This document shows, one piece after another, positions 11,312 through 23,000 of a stretch of 64,000 bases of DNA. How positions within the stretch are numbered: position 1 is the stretch's first letter; each line of letters opens with the position of its first letter. The notes beneath the pieces are model-generated. The model was not told the origin of the DNA. It did no database searches and saw nothing but the letters and a program-made list of their open reading frames with translations. Origin of the DNA: Nyssa sinensis (taxonomy: Eukaryota; Streptophyta; Magnoliopsida; Cornales; Nyssaceae); the NCBI GenBank assembly GCA_008638375.1, contig CM018041.1:14403716-14467715 (forward strand). Direction: 5' to 3'. The position numbers and the translations under genes were made by a program.

Positions 11312-11785
11312 TAGGGGTGTCAATTCGTGTTATCGTATCGTGTTCAGGTTGTGTCAAGGCATACATATTCGAAAATATGTGTGAACCCTAACCTGACACT
11401 ATTAACTAATCGTGTCAAGTTTCAAAACCTAAACCCAACCCATTTATTAAACAGGTTACACGTGTAGACACACTTAATTTGTTTATTTTAATTTTTTATT
11501 TTTTAAATAAGAAAATTACCTATCTTTTAATATGTATAGATAATTTTCAAATTTAGTAACTTTGAATATAGACCAAATTAAAATAGAAACCCATTTTATA
11601 AATAAAAAATTTCAAAACTTTGATAAATATTTAATATGAGACAAATTAGCTTAAATTATAATATATTTTATAATTAAACGGGGTTAACACTAGTAAAACT
11701 CAAACACGATCTGTTTATTAATCGTTAAACCCAAACCTGTTAACTTCGTGTCGTGTTCAAGTCGTGTTAAAAATTAATACCCATA
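11312..11785. mobile_element. hAT-like non-autonomous element, 474 bp
   Basis: Flanked by a perfect 8-bp direct repeat AAATTTAG (11304-11311 and 11786-11793). The ends are inverted and partly conserved: TAGGGGTGTCAATT on the left, TATGGGTATTAATT on the complement of the right end. Interior carries GTGTCGTGTTC-type repeats. An 8-bp duplication and short TIRs are characteristic of hAT MITEs. No coding capacity. Confidence 0.8.
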
Positions 11786-12049
11786 AAATTTAGGCTAATG
11801 AAAATAGGTGGATCCATTGGGGGAGCATATATACATATAGGAAAAAAAATTAGAATCATTTCAACAATTTACATTTAAACTGACACAAAAAAAATAAATT
11901 GCACTAAATTTACTAAATTTGAAATCGTGATAGTAGAATATAATGAAATAATTTGAGTGTAATTAATTCGTATAAAATTAGTGTACCCTAGCACTCATCT
12001 TTGACAGACCTTCACGAAAAAAGACGCTTAAATAGATGGCAGCTCTCAC

Positions 12050-12200
12050 CTAATTTAGTGAAGAAAGCTTTCAGTTTCAGTTCGATTCTAACTCATAAAG
12101 TTGCTCCACGTATAACAGGTGGCGACTGGGTTTTCTAAACGGTGCGTGCTCCTCGCAGAGAAGCTTTTATCATAAGCTTTTTTCTTCCCGTGAAGATTTT
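12050..12200 (+). promoter_or_regulatory. Probable promoter/5' UTR exon of the OTU protease gene
   Basis: A less AT-rich island with a TTAAATA TATA-like motif near 12027 and donor candidates AG|GTGGCG (12118) and CG|GTGCGT (12141). Related plant genes often have an untranslated first exon followed by an intron before the ATG exon. The coding gene begins at 19760 on the same strand with an acceptor upstream of its ATG, so an upstream exon must exist; this is the best candidate, not a proven one. Confidence 0.3.
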
Positions 12201-12268
12201 GCTTTATCTGTATATTGTTCTTCGGATTCCAATGTTTGTATTCACATTTTGATCAATCATGTGGTAAT

Positions 12269-12319
12269 TATATATATATATATATATATCTCTGTGTGTG
12301 TGTGTGAGCGCGCGCGCTT
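12269..12319. repeat. Compound microsatellite (AT)n-(GT)n-(GC)n
   Basis: AT dinucleotides (about 12269-12289) are followed by TCTC, GTGTGTGTGTGTG and GCGCGCGC in quick succession. Confidence 0.9.
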
Positions 12320-14000
12320 GAATTGAAAGGTTAACCCTCCGTTTGATGTTTTGATGTTGTTTGATTGCGTTATATTTATTATCAAATCGAAGAATTCCTA
12401 TATCAAAGGATTTGAAATTAGTGTGAGGGCTTTGTAATCTTTTTAAGGAATTTGATTTTTTAAAGCTTCAATTAAATATGAGATTTCTTAATGCTTGAGT
12501 TTGGAATAAGTTGTTTTTATTGTTGATTCAGGAGTTTTGATGACGCGTTTGATTAATTTAAAGTGTCTTGATTTTAATTTAGGTATTAGTTTGGGAGTGC
12601 ATTGATGAAATGCTTTGGGAATTCGGAAAGTCTTAAACTTTTTTCAATACTTTTTCTTCTGAAAGATTCAGTTTTGGAACTTTCTTCTTTGTGGAGTAGT
12701 GATGATGAAATTGTTTTAATGACATTGCAGTTTTCAATATGGATATCGAAGCACAGCTTGAAAAGATATAGAATAGTTGATTGGAATTGGATGAGAAATT
12801 TGTCTACAGTAAAATTTGATCAAACAGTCTGATATGGGAAACAAACAGTTCTTCGTAAATGGTTATTATTACGAGAAAATTCTCAAATTCATGAAGGCTG
12901 TGATGATGAATTGATTAGTGGAAGGGTTAAGCCTATCCTTTTGTTCTTTTCTTCTATTATTTGAATCTTAAAATAGTTTATGAGCCAGAACTGAAGTACA
13001 TGTACCATGAAGTTTACAATGTTGTAGTAACGTCATCCAAAATTGGCAAGGTTGTATTTAAATGGACGATTAAGTTGGAGAAATGATTATGTGCCTTGGG
13101 GAAATTTATTGATTGAATGTCAAGATAGAAATGACTGTGCATGAATTATCTCCACTGTGGTTTTGCGTTGGAAAGGTCTAATCTGTGGCTCTTGTCGTGA
13201 TGTAGAATTTGGAGCTCTCACTGGACTCTTCAAAAGTAGTCAAATTAGGCTTAAGTTCTGTCTTTGTCTGTTTGCTTATTAGTTGTTGACTTGGTTCTGA
13301 AGATTGTTTGGAATATATTCAAGTTTCTTTTTGCTAATTAGTTATCAATTTGGTTTTGAAGAGGGTTTGGAGTATTTAACTTTTTCTGGCACATCCAAAA
13401 GGTTTTGTATGCCCACAATATCGAATTAAGGAATAAAGGAACTGAGGTTTTATGAGAGCCATCCCTTGGGTGGTCAGGTGGATGATTTGGAGGTAGAGGA
13501 ATGATTGTGCATTGATGAGATGGAAATAAGGGTGACATTTGCATTCTTAGGTTTTCAAACTTAATAGTGCTCCTTAGAGGGTCTCACAACAATTTCAGCA
13601 ATAGTCGATGTAGTGTTTAATTAATTAATTATTTATTTATAAATCCTTGGTGTCGATAGTACTAGGTTTAGATTAGTACAATAATTTAAAGGGATGCTAA
13701 ACTTATTATTAATTTTATTTTTCCTACATCTTGGGTGGAAGACTTGGTGGTGCAGTTCTGAGTCTGGAATGTCTCCAATAGCATTTTCATTCAATTAATT
13801 ACTCTTGCCATGCTCAGATTTTGAGTTTCCATTTCATTCAAAAATTATCAGGCTATCATTTCCACTCAAATCCAGATTTACTGAAAATGTTTTGGATGTT
13901 TTTAGATTTGATTTGTTATTTCAAACTTCTCATGCCTCTCTCTCTTTTTTTTTTTCCTTTTCGGGTTTTAATGTTTACCCAATTTATTTTCAAATACATT
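12320..14000. other. Probable intron 1 sequence of the OTU gene, no element recognised
   Basis: AT-rich sequence with no recognisable coding block. The open frame 12602-12832 has no family resemblance and weak composition; treated as non-coding. Confidence 0.45.
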
Positions 14001-14017
14001 TAAGTACTGTTTGTGGG

Positions 14018-14121
14018 AGGTGATGAGGGTGGTATGTTCGTATTAGAGACCTAACTATTAAATGTAACGGTATAGAGAGAATCCCAGAGGGATGGGTGAG
14101 AGGGAGAGAACTGCGGCAATC

Positions 14122-14164
<43 letters not shown>

Positions 14165-15290
14165 GTATTGAGCAATAAATCCTAAGTGTTGGTGATCAGA
14201 CTAAGATCGTCATTGCTATTCTTGATCTTAATCCTTAATCCTTTCTTGTCTAATAAATGGAGAACCTGGCACTATTTATAGTGGATTAATCATTTAACCT
14301 ATTCCTGCCTAATTAAATCAAAACCATGGACAGGGTGAAAGGGGCGTGGTCCTGTTCCATCAGCGTGATGGAGCTTAGGGGCATGGTTCAGGATTGAATT
14401 TTCACGTGTGAGCATGATGGTTCCCCAAAGAGGTAGGGTTTGAAATGACTAAGCCTTAAGGCATCATGAGCTGCACGATGGGCTCAAGAAGGTTCAGGCC
14501 AGTCATGAACTTGAGCTCTTGTGTGTACAGGGATGGCCCATCCATGAGGCAGAGCATTTGGGTGACCTGGTTAGTCAGGGAGCATTTAATGCTAACCTAC
14601 TACACTACAGATAGGCTGTCTCATTACGTGTCAAGTGTCTCTTTCATAGAAAGATCAGAGAACACTGCAGGTTGTCACCCCAGTGCACTCTTGTAATGGG
14701 CCCACAATTCTAGCATCTACTCTACACATCCCAGGAATTTTGAAGGACCATGACTCGACGAGCCAGGTCAAACATGATCGTACATTAGGTTTAGGGAGCC
14801 TCATAAGGCCTGCTCTTAACCTTAGATAGCCATCGAATGGCAAGGTGTATGTGGGCCATATTTGTGTAGTTGAACCACCTTGTGGGGTGATCTGGAGAGC
14901 CTTGTGATGGCAAAACCATATTCCTTATGGCATACAATGGTGATGCCATCTTGCACCAGTGAGGATCACTTGGTTTGCGAATGCCTAGGACACGTGTCAT
15001 TCATTAGGCATTTTACGGTGTTGTGTGGTCAACTAACGGAGTATCTTCTTTTATTTGACCTTGGTCAAGTGTCTGTTAGACCTGGCTCTTTTGGGGTCTT
15101 GCAGCTATACTGTACCTACAAGTACCTTGCAGGCCACAATATTTTTTTTTTTCAAATTTTGCCCAGTAAGAGCCCATGTAAAATATTTCCGTAGTAAATA
15201 CCAAAACCATCCTCATTTTAGCATGTCGAGGTGGGATTGGTTGATGAACTTAGTGGCAGGTACCCATTGGAGTCTGGTATAGCTGGGTGG
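14018..15290 (-). repeat. LTR-like block (possible solo LTR)
   Basis: On the minus strand a CACTATAAATAGTG TATA-box-like motif (about 14267-14281) is followed by a transcript-like stretch and a GA/CT tract (14124-14161), the layout of a retrotransposon LTR promoter and leader. The region is GC-richer than its surroundings and non-coding. Ends are uncertain; a weak inverted similarity (TGAGGGTGGTAT near 14023 and its complement near 15210) complicates the picture. No internal retrotransposon genes adjoin it. Confidence 0.4.
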
Positions 15291-17322
15291 TGACCGCAAG
15301 GAGATAAGATCTGTTATCAAGAATATTTATTATGGCAGTATTTCCCTGATCTTGTTTTCGTGACCTATCTAGTACTTGGAATTATAGTAGCAATGTCATG
15401 GGGCTCAGTTTGTTTCAAAGTTACCACCATTGAAAGGAAAACCTTCCTGAAAATGCAGAACATAATTATTACTAGATAATTCAGCCATATGTAGCCGTTA
15501 GAAGGTGTTTATTGATTAAGGAAGTTAATTGAGAAATCTTCTGTAATTAAATCTTTTGCTGCATGATAGAGAGTCAGAGACCAAAGACACCCACTTACAG
15601 TTTCTTTGTTGAGAGAGAGATTGAGGTTTTCTTTCAGCTGGTTATTTATAAATACCAAATCAAGCAGTTGTGTTATTCAAGTCATGAGCACAGAGAAATT
15701 AAGAAAACACGTGAAGGCAAGTTTGTCCATGGACAAAAACAATATATGGATTATGGAAGTCTTTTACTTACATAAAGTAGCAAGACTTACTGATCACAAA
15801 TAAAAAAAAGTAGTACGACTTACTGATTTGCTGTTTGAAGTAATTTATTCCTCAGTTTGGTTTTGTTTGAAACTGGTTTGTAGTTTTCTCCCATACATAT
15901 ATGGCTTTTGATAGTTAGTGCAATGACAATTTATGTTGTGCTTATATGAAATTGCTTTTGATGTAGCATTTATATTGAAGGAACTAACATTAACCCATGC
16001 TATGCACGTGCATTACAAATATTTTTAAGTAAATTTACAATTAAAAAAAAATTCTTAAATTGAATTGAATTTTAATTCAAAAATAATATTTTTTTAATTA
16101 GGAATTTTTCAAAAGATTTTTTTTAAATTAAAATATTATTTAATCAAAACTTCTGTATGACTAATAATACCATATAAACAAATTTTTCAGAAAACTAAAT
16201 ATTATCTTGGGCTGGCCATTGGACTCTTTTATTGACAAAGGTACAGATTCGTTTTTGTTCTTTAATATATTTTTTAACCTTTTCTGTTTCTAAATTTTGT
16301 TCCGTATATGTTCTAGAAACATAAATGATGTAAATCTAGGTTAGGTTTCTTATGTGAAGGTCGTTTGCTATATTTGTTTAATATTTATGTTCATATTCTT
16401 TTTTCTTAATATTTTTTTTTTTTGTTTCTGTAATTATTATTGGATAATAGTATCGATATATTTTATTCAAATGAACTTGATGCATAGTAATTTTTGAGAA
16501 ATTTGAGAAGTAAGTTTGGATTAAGATACAATTTATTGTACTTTGACTAATTAAAATTAAAAAGAGGATATCTTCATCATCCTTCCTCTCTTCTTTGTCC
16601 CGTCAGATTTTATGTTTTTCATTTTTGTTCAGTCTTATGTTTTTTTCTCAATATTTCTTTTCGATAAAATTAAGAAGTGAGGTTGGATTAGGTTACAATA
16701 CTTATAAAATTATGAAGTGAGGTTGGATTAGGATACAATACTTTGAATAGTAAAAATAAAAATAGAGGATATCTTCATCATCCTCATTCTTTGTCCCGTT
16801 GTATTTCATGTTTTCTTTTTCTCTTTAATATATTTTCAGTTTTTAACCTAAGTAATCAAATTTAATATGATTCACCTAAATTTATGGGTTAACATTTACC
16901 AATCCCAACTTTGGTTCACTCTAATTAAATATAACTGTAAGGACCGAGGTCCTATTTGAGTGGTGCTAGTGCCCACTTCCTACACCATAGATCTGGGTTT
17001 ATTTTTTCATAGCACGCACAAGTAGGTAGTTAAGTTCCCCCTCCCCATCGTTGTATAAAAATAAAATAAAATAAAATACAACTATAATATTTTAATTTGT
17101 GTTAATTTTAATTTCCACTTAATTTTTTGAGAAACTTTTATCTTTACCATCATTATTGCTCCTTGTTACCTGTTTCTCCAATGAAATTAAAGCATTTTTT
17201 TTTCAATGGACATTTCAACTCAATATCCCTTATCTTAGTTTTTTTTTTTATATCTTTTTGATATATATATATATATTTTGTATTAGGGAGTTCCAATTAA
17301 ATTAAAATTGCTTCCATACGCA
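15291..17322. other. Intronic AT-rich sequence with local duplications
   Basis: No gene. Between 16505 and 16800 a block is repeated in diverged form: GAAGTGAGGTTGGATTAGG occurs twice 42 bp apart (16674, 16716) and a related form at 16507, and AGAGGATATCTTCATCATCC occurs at 16563 and 16763. Confidence 0.6.
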
Positions 17323-17862
17323 CTAAGAAGCACGGATACAGACACGGGACACGGATACGACATGGACATGCGGACACGGCATTTTTAAAAAAAGTAGGAC
17401 ACGCACACGTTGAATATATATATATATATATATATTTATATTTTTATATTTTTTACATGCCTATATAATAAAAATTTAATATTATTTCGATGAAAATTGG
17501 CATAAAAATACACAAATTACGTAAATATTATTAATGTATCAAAATAAAAAAAGTCCATGAATAAAAATTTAAGAATTTTATTTAATAATCAATATTCATG
17601 ATTCAAATTTCAAAACAAATTTTTTTACTATTTTATATATTTGTGTGTGTATAAAAAAAATAGTGGAGAAGAGGAGAAAAAGAGAAAAAAAAAATTAAAA
17701 ATCCCCAAAAAATTTAAAAAATTCCAAAAAAATGTGTCCCCAACGTGTTCGAAATTCAAAAAAATTACACTTTTTTTTCACGTGTCCGACAAGTATCTGA
17801 AACGTGTCTGAGCGTGTCCGACACGAATACGTGAGACAAAATAGAGTATCCGTGCTTCATAA
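17323..17862. mobile_element. hAT-like MITE, family 2, copy 1
   Basis: Ends CTAAGAAGCACGGATAC (left) and, complemented, TTATGAAGCACGGATAC (right). Flanked by near-identical 8-mers CATACGCA (17315-17322) and CTTACGCA (17863-17870). Interior contains many ACACGG/CGTGTCC words and an AT-rich centre. The second copy at 44727-45111 has the same termini. Confidence 0.8.
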
Positions 17863-18802
17863 CTTACGCACATATATACACGAGTTCACAGTAGGATGAG
17901 CAGTCCCACCTGAACCAATAGCTTGTTTAGTAGTCGAAACCTACAATCGAAAATTAGACGTTTGTACGTTGGTAATATTTGGATTATTATTTTTATTTAT
18001 TAATAATTAATTAGAATTAAGTAGAGAAGAGGATGAGAAAAAGGGCTAAGATGATAGCACCACATAAGATTTTTAAGTTGGAAAAAAATAAAGAGAGTGC
18101 CACATCACCAATACATTGTTATAATATATAGTAATAGATATGATAAATTAAAAATTAAAAATTAAAAATTAAAAATATGAATATTTTGTCAACTTTTAAT
18201 CAATAAATTTTTCTTTGCTGAGAAAAAAATTTGAATATTTTGTCAACTTCACCCATATTTGTCATTATTTTTATTTTTACAAATATTTTGCCAAATTTGC
18301 CTATATTTATCATTATTGTTTTATTGTATACGATAAATTGTCTTTTTTCTTTCCTTATCCAAATTATGTGGTAATGACCATCCTCAAGAAGGAAAAATAG
18401 CAAAGAGAGAAGGGAATAATCTTATTTGATAATAATTGTTGAGACGAATCTAAAAATAATATGCCAATTTGACTGAGGTCTTCTATATTACCATTACCAG
18501 ATTCTTTCAATTTTCTCGATGCACAATTCGATGTACAATGCATAAAATAAAATATATATGACACATTTTGATAATATAAATAAGTCGTTTAACAAAAATA
18601 TAAAGTTGATTTTGTCTAAAGCTTAGACTTTAAACAAAAAAAAATATAAAGTTGATTTTTCCTAAAGCTCAGTACCTTGGCAAGCTGTTTCTGGAAGAGA
18701 GTGTGCCACGTTGGCAGCTTGGCACTACATTGCTATACTATAATAGAATAGACGAGCTAAATGATATGTTCATGTATATTATAAAATCTTAGTAGTTTCA
18801 GT
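17863..18802. other. Intronic AT-rich sequence
   Basis: No gene. AAATT/AAAAATT repeats at 18148-18175 and a near-repeat of TGAATATTTTGTCAACTT (18178 and 18232). Confidence 0.5.
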
Positions 18803-19659
18803 CATAGTTGTTAATGTCTTGCGATACGTTTCGACATGGACATAAAACAATACATATCTTATAGTTGTATCTTTTTGCACAGTATCTTACGATACACAAT
18901 ATAAACATGATATGGGAAATTAGGCTAAACTGGCATCGTTGTTGTTTTGTTATATACATAGGAAATTTTGTTTGTTTGTTTTGTTTTATATTGCCTCTTT
19001 GTAACTGCTTAGAAATGTTTTCTCAAACAAGAAATAAGAAAATTAAGTATTTTGAGAAGATGTGAATGAAGAGTGAGCACATACAAGAAGTTAAAGAAGA
19101 AAAAGAAAGTGAAAAATTGTTGGCATATGATTATGGTGACGATGATATCGATGCTATTGAAATTGGTTATTAAGATGAAAATAGGATGAATTATCAAAAT
19201 GAATAATTTTGGATTTTGTCTTGATGAATTATATTGTTGGATGGATTATTTAATTTTAGTTTGAAATTCGTAATATTTATAAATCTTGATTTTTTTATTG
19301 CATAAAATTTAAGTTGTTTTTTTTTTTTTTATAAGTGAGTTAAAATATAATTTTTATTATTGTATACACTGTATATATATGACACTATATATAACATGAT
19401 ACAATATATTTGAAAAATGAGATAAGCTATACTTGGTACCCCTTTGATTTTTAATTGTTGGATAAATAATAATAATTTATATATCTAATTTGTATGACAA
19501 GTAAATTGAAATGTTATTTATATCATTTTAAACATTATATATATATATATATATATATATTTGTAAATGTATTCTTAAAAAAATTACACGTATCTACAAT
19601 ACATGATACAATACACATTTTTTTAAAAACAGTTTCTGATACACATTTTGACAACTATG
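18803..19659. mobile_element. hAT-like MITE, family 1, copy 1
   Basis: Termini CATAGTTGT (18803) and ACAACTATG (ending 19659) are perfect inverted repeats. Flanking 8-mers GTTTCAGT and ATTTTAGT agree at 6 of 8 positions, as expected for an old duplication. The interior repeats GATACG/CGATAC words near both ends. A related copy with a perfect 8-bp duplication lies at 39633-40440. Confidence 0.75.
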
Positions 19660-19728
19660 ATTTTAGTCTTCGGAAATTTTATCACTGAAATAATGTGAGA
19701 CATAACCACTCTATTACATTTCTTGTAG

Positions 19729-20085
19729 GTAGAACTTTATTGGAAGTCATACAAAACAGATGGTTACCCATGAGCTAGATCCTGATGTTGTTCGGTGGGG
19801 TCTCCATCTTCTAGATGTTTGCTCTCTTTCTAATAGTGGTTCTCCTGGCATTTTGACTAAATACGAGAACTTATCTCAAGTTGATTATGTCAACGAAGTT
19901 TATTATGAGACAGAGTATAACAATGTCGAGAATGATGAGCTAATTGCACATTCTTTGCAAGAAGCACTATCACGACTAGCAGCTGTAGAAGCATCTGAAT
20001 CTTCAAATGCCGGGGAAAGAACATGTGCAAGCATCAATTCTTGCTCAGGATTGGCTTGGTCCTTCAGAGAGACATTCTTGTTCTG
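19729..20085 (+). CDS. OTU gene, first coding exon (with 31 nt of 5' UTR)
   Basis: Acceptor TTTCTTGTAG ends at 19728 and the ATG is at 19760 ([20 protein letters not shown]). The acidic stretch [19 protein letters not shown] is typical of this OTU group. After NAGE the expected frame ([19 protein letters not shown]) is reached only by skipping one A in GGGGAAAGAACATG (20012-20025). The donor TCTG|GTATTG is chosen because its phase fits the next exon. The unshifted frame runs on to a stop at 20116. Confidence 0.85.
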
Positions 20086-23000
20086 GTATTGGGAAGACCA
20101 GCAGTTGCCGTTTTGAATTATTTATTAACTTGGCAGTAATGTTTTGACCAATTTGTTCTGATGATGTTGTCACAATGTGTAGTGCACGAGAGCAGTCTGC
20201 AAGAGGAAGATGAAATGGGAAAATCGAGTTCATGTTCTAGCCCGGGGGAAAAATCACTTAATGGCGAGGACCAGTCTTGTTCACCAGAGATAGCAGACGA
20301 GTCTACTCTTGATGGTGAAGTAGGAAAGAGGTTGAATCAGATAGTCCCTGTTCCTGTGAGTGTAGCTTCTTTAGAATAATATTCTTTCCATTTTTTAAAT
20401 CAGATAGAAAATACCTTTCAAATTAATTTCCTGAAGTTCATATGATTGCTTTTCTGGTTGCATATATATTTAAGTTCGTTGATCAATCATGCTTTTAAGT
20501 ATTAATGACAATGATGATGCTCCTTAGCATTCTTTCTATTGAAGGGTAAAATTAATCTTGGCTGTATGTGAAATCAATCACGCTTTCAAGTTTCAAGTAT
20601 TAATGACAATGATGATGCTCCTTAGCCTTCTTTCTGTTGAAGAGTAAAATTAATCGTGGCTGTGTGTGATGCATTTTGGCATCGTATGGCATTATTCCTT
20701 TAAATGTTTTGAGATTCATGGGTGCTCTCTTTTTGAAAAAATTCTTATTGGTAGTGACATTCATTTTTGATACTGCAATTTCCACTTATTACATTACATC
20801 TATTCGTTTATAATCAGGCTGTAATTTTTATACTGAAGATGTACATATATAGATCCTATTGTATGTTTGAATTTTAGTTGTAACAGCATAGCTATTGAAC
20901 ATGTTGTGATTAGCGAAGGTTTATTTGTATTCTGAACAGGCTTTGGAATATATAGGGGCGCAAGTCGAGCAGGCTAACTTGAGCCCAACCCGATTTTCAG
21001 GCTTGAGCTGCGTTTTTTATATTTCGGGATGGGCCTGAATTTAATTTAGGCTGGGCTTGGGCTAAGACATGAAAAACCCGTAACAACCTGTGCCCAACAT
21101 GGTAAACTCAAGTACCAATATTGATGGAGTGAGATTTATAAGGCATCAAACTTTTATTAAGATACCGATGTGGGGCAACGTGTTTACTGGGCAAAGATGG
21201 AGGGATTGGTGTGAAAGAATCTCTGGGAATTTCCATGGGAGTTGCTGTGAGGTTGGGAGGGGCAGGAATTTTAATACTTTAGTTCAATCCTGTACGAAGG
21301 AACTCTCTCTCTCTCATACCTTATATTCAATTCAATATGACTAAGTAGAAAAGAAATAACTACGCGCACACACACACACACCAGTCAGTTGCTTATCAAT
21401 TTCTACTCTCTCTCAACTTTTGCACAATATGGTTAGTGAAAGCTTTTCGGAGATACAAATGTTGGCAACAAAGTTGCTTCATTTGAGGTTTAATTTGAGC
21501 TGGACTGTGAATCAGAGTTTGTGAATGATGTGGAAATAGAGGAGGATACAATTACTTTAGACATCGATTATGTGGAAATAGAGGAGAAAATAAAGGAAGA
21601 AAGTATAAGAACAAAGGAGGACCAGCGTTTTGTTTTAAGTATTGGGGAAAGGTTTTTCACTTTTATTGGCAGCCCAAAGGCCCTTACCTTGTGGAGGCAA
21701 TCAAGCAAAACAGTGGCTTCCTCCACTTCCAAGTCATTCAAATTACGTCGAAAACAAGGGACCCATGTACAGTCATTCCCAGTAAAGGAGATGCAATCCT
21801 CCACCCAGGCCTCCTTATTTGAAGCAATAGGAAAGAGCCTAGGGAATTTTCTTTCCAATGGGGCTTCACCGCACCTCCAATCCTTCCAAAACTTAATTCT
21901 TTTCCCATTCCCTACAACAAAAGAAATATGGTTACGGCATTCCTCCAAACTTTTCCCAATGGCCTTCCATAAACCCAGCCCATAAGGACCAGTCACCAAG
22001 TTGGAAAACCAATCTCCTTCCATGCTACCCACCTTGGCTTCAATAGTATTTCTCCATCTAGCATTAGTTTCCTTAGCATAGCACCAAAGCCTACTTACCA
22101 AGGAGAGCTTTATTAAATGCCCTCAAATCTTTTACTCCCAAGCCGCCTCCTTTTATTGGGAATTTCACCCTGATCCCAACTAACTAAATTCATGCCCTTC
22201 TCCCCTTCACCTCTACCCTACAAGAAATTCCTCTGAATTTTATCCAATTTCTTTGCCACCCCCACCAGAATACGGAACAAGGACATATAATATGTCGGAA
22301 GGTTTCCCAATGTACTTCTAATGATAGTCGGTCTTCCCTCCTTGGAAAAATATTGCTTCTTCCACCCTACTAACATTCTTTGAAATCTTTCCACAACCTG
22401 GCTCCCAAATAGTTTTGGATCTTGGAGAAGCGCCAAGTGGTAACCCCAAATATGTAGTTGGGAGGGATCCCACCTTGCACCCTGAGTTCTGAGCTGACTC
22501 TTCTACATTGTCTACATGACCCACTGGGATGATTTCACTCTTGCTCAAATTGATTTTAAGGTCCGACATTGCCTCAAAGCACAAAAGAATGCACCTTAAG
22601 TATCGAAGGTGCTCCTCTTTAGCTTCAAAAAAAATAAGCATGTCATTCGCGAAAAATAAGTGAGAGACTTCCACCGGAGCCACATCAAGATTCCCCATCA
22701 TGAAACCTCTCAAGTAGTTCAATTACCCTGCCCTTCTCGACATACTACTTAGAGCTTCCATAGCAATGACGAAAAGAAAAGGGGATAGAAGGTCCCCTTG
22801 CCTGAGCCCCCTCGCATTTTTAAAAAAGCTGGTAGCCAAGCCATTGCCGAGCAAAGAGAAAGAGGACAGTAGAAATGCAGGCCTCCATCCATCATTTCCA
22901 TCAGGCTCCAAAACCCATTCTATTAAGAACATACAACAAAAAGTCCCAATTTACATGATCATAGGCCTTTTCAATATTAAGCGTACATATCAAGCCTAAA

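Noticed and set aside
12602..12832. 76-codon + strand open frame upstream of the OTU gene
   Set aside because: No family resemblance, biased Leu/Ser/Phe composition, and position in the presumed first intron.
14466..15282. Several open frames of 60-104 codons on both strands
   Set aside because: They overlap on opposite strands in a GC-richer repeat block (LTR-like) and show no domain.
20111..20135. Alternative donor TTGGCA|GTAATG for the first OTU coding exon
   Set aside because: Its phase does not match the next exon, whereas TCTG|GTATTG at 20086 fits and gives a family-like junction.
21521..21985. 154-codon + strand frame
   Set aside because: From about 21590 it is the mirror of the minus-strand LINE ORF2; the acidic N-terminal part has no recognisable homology.
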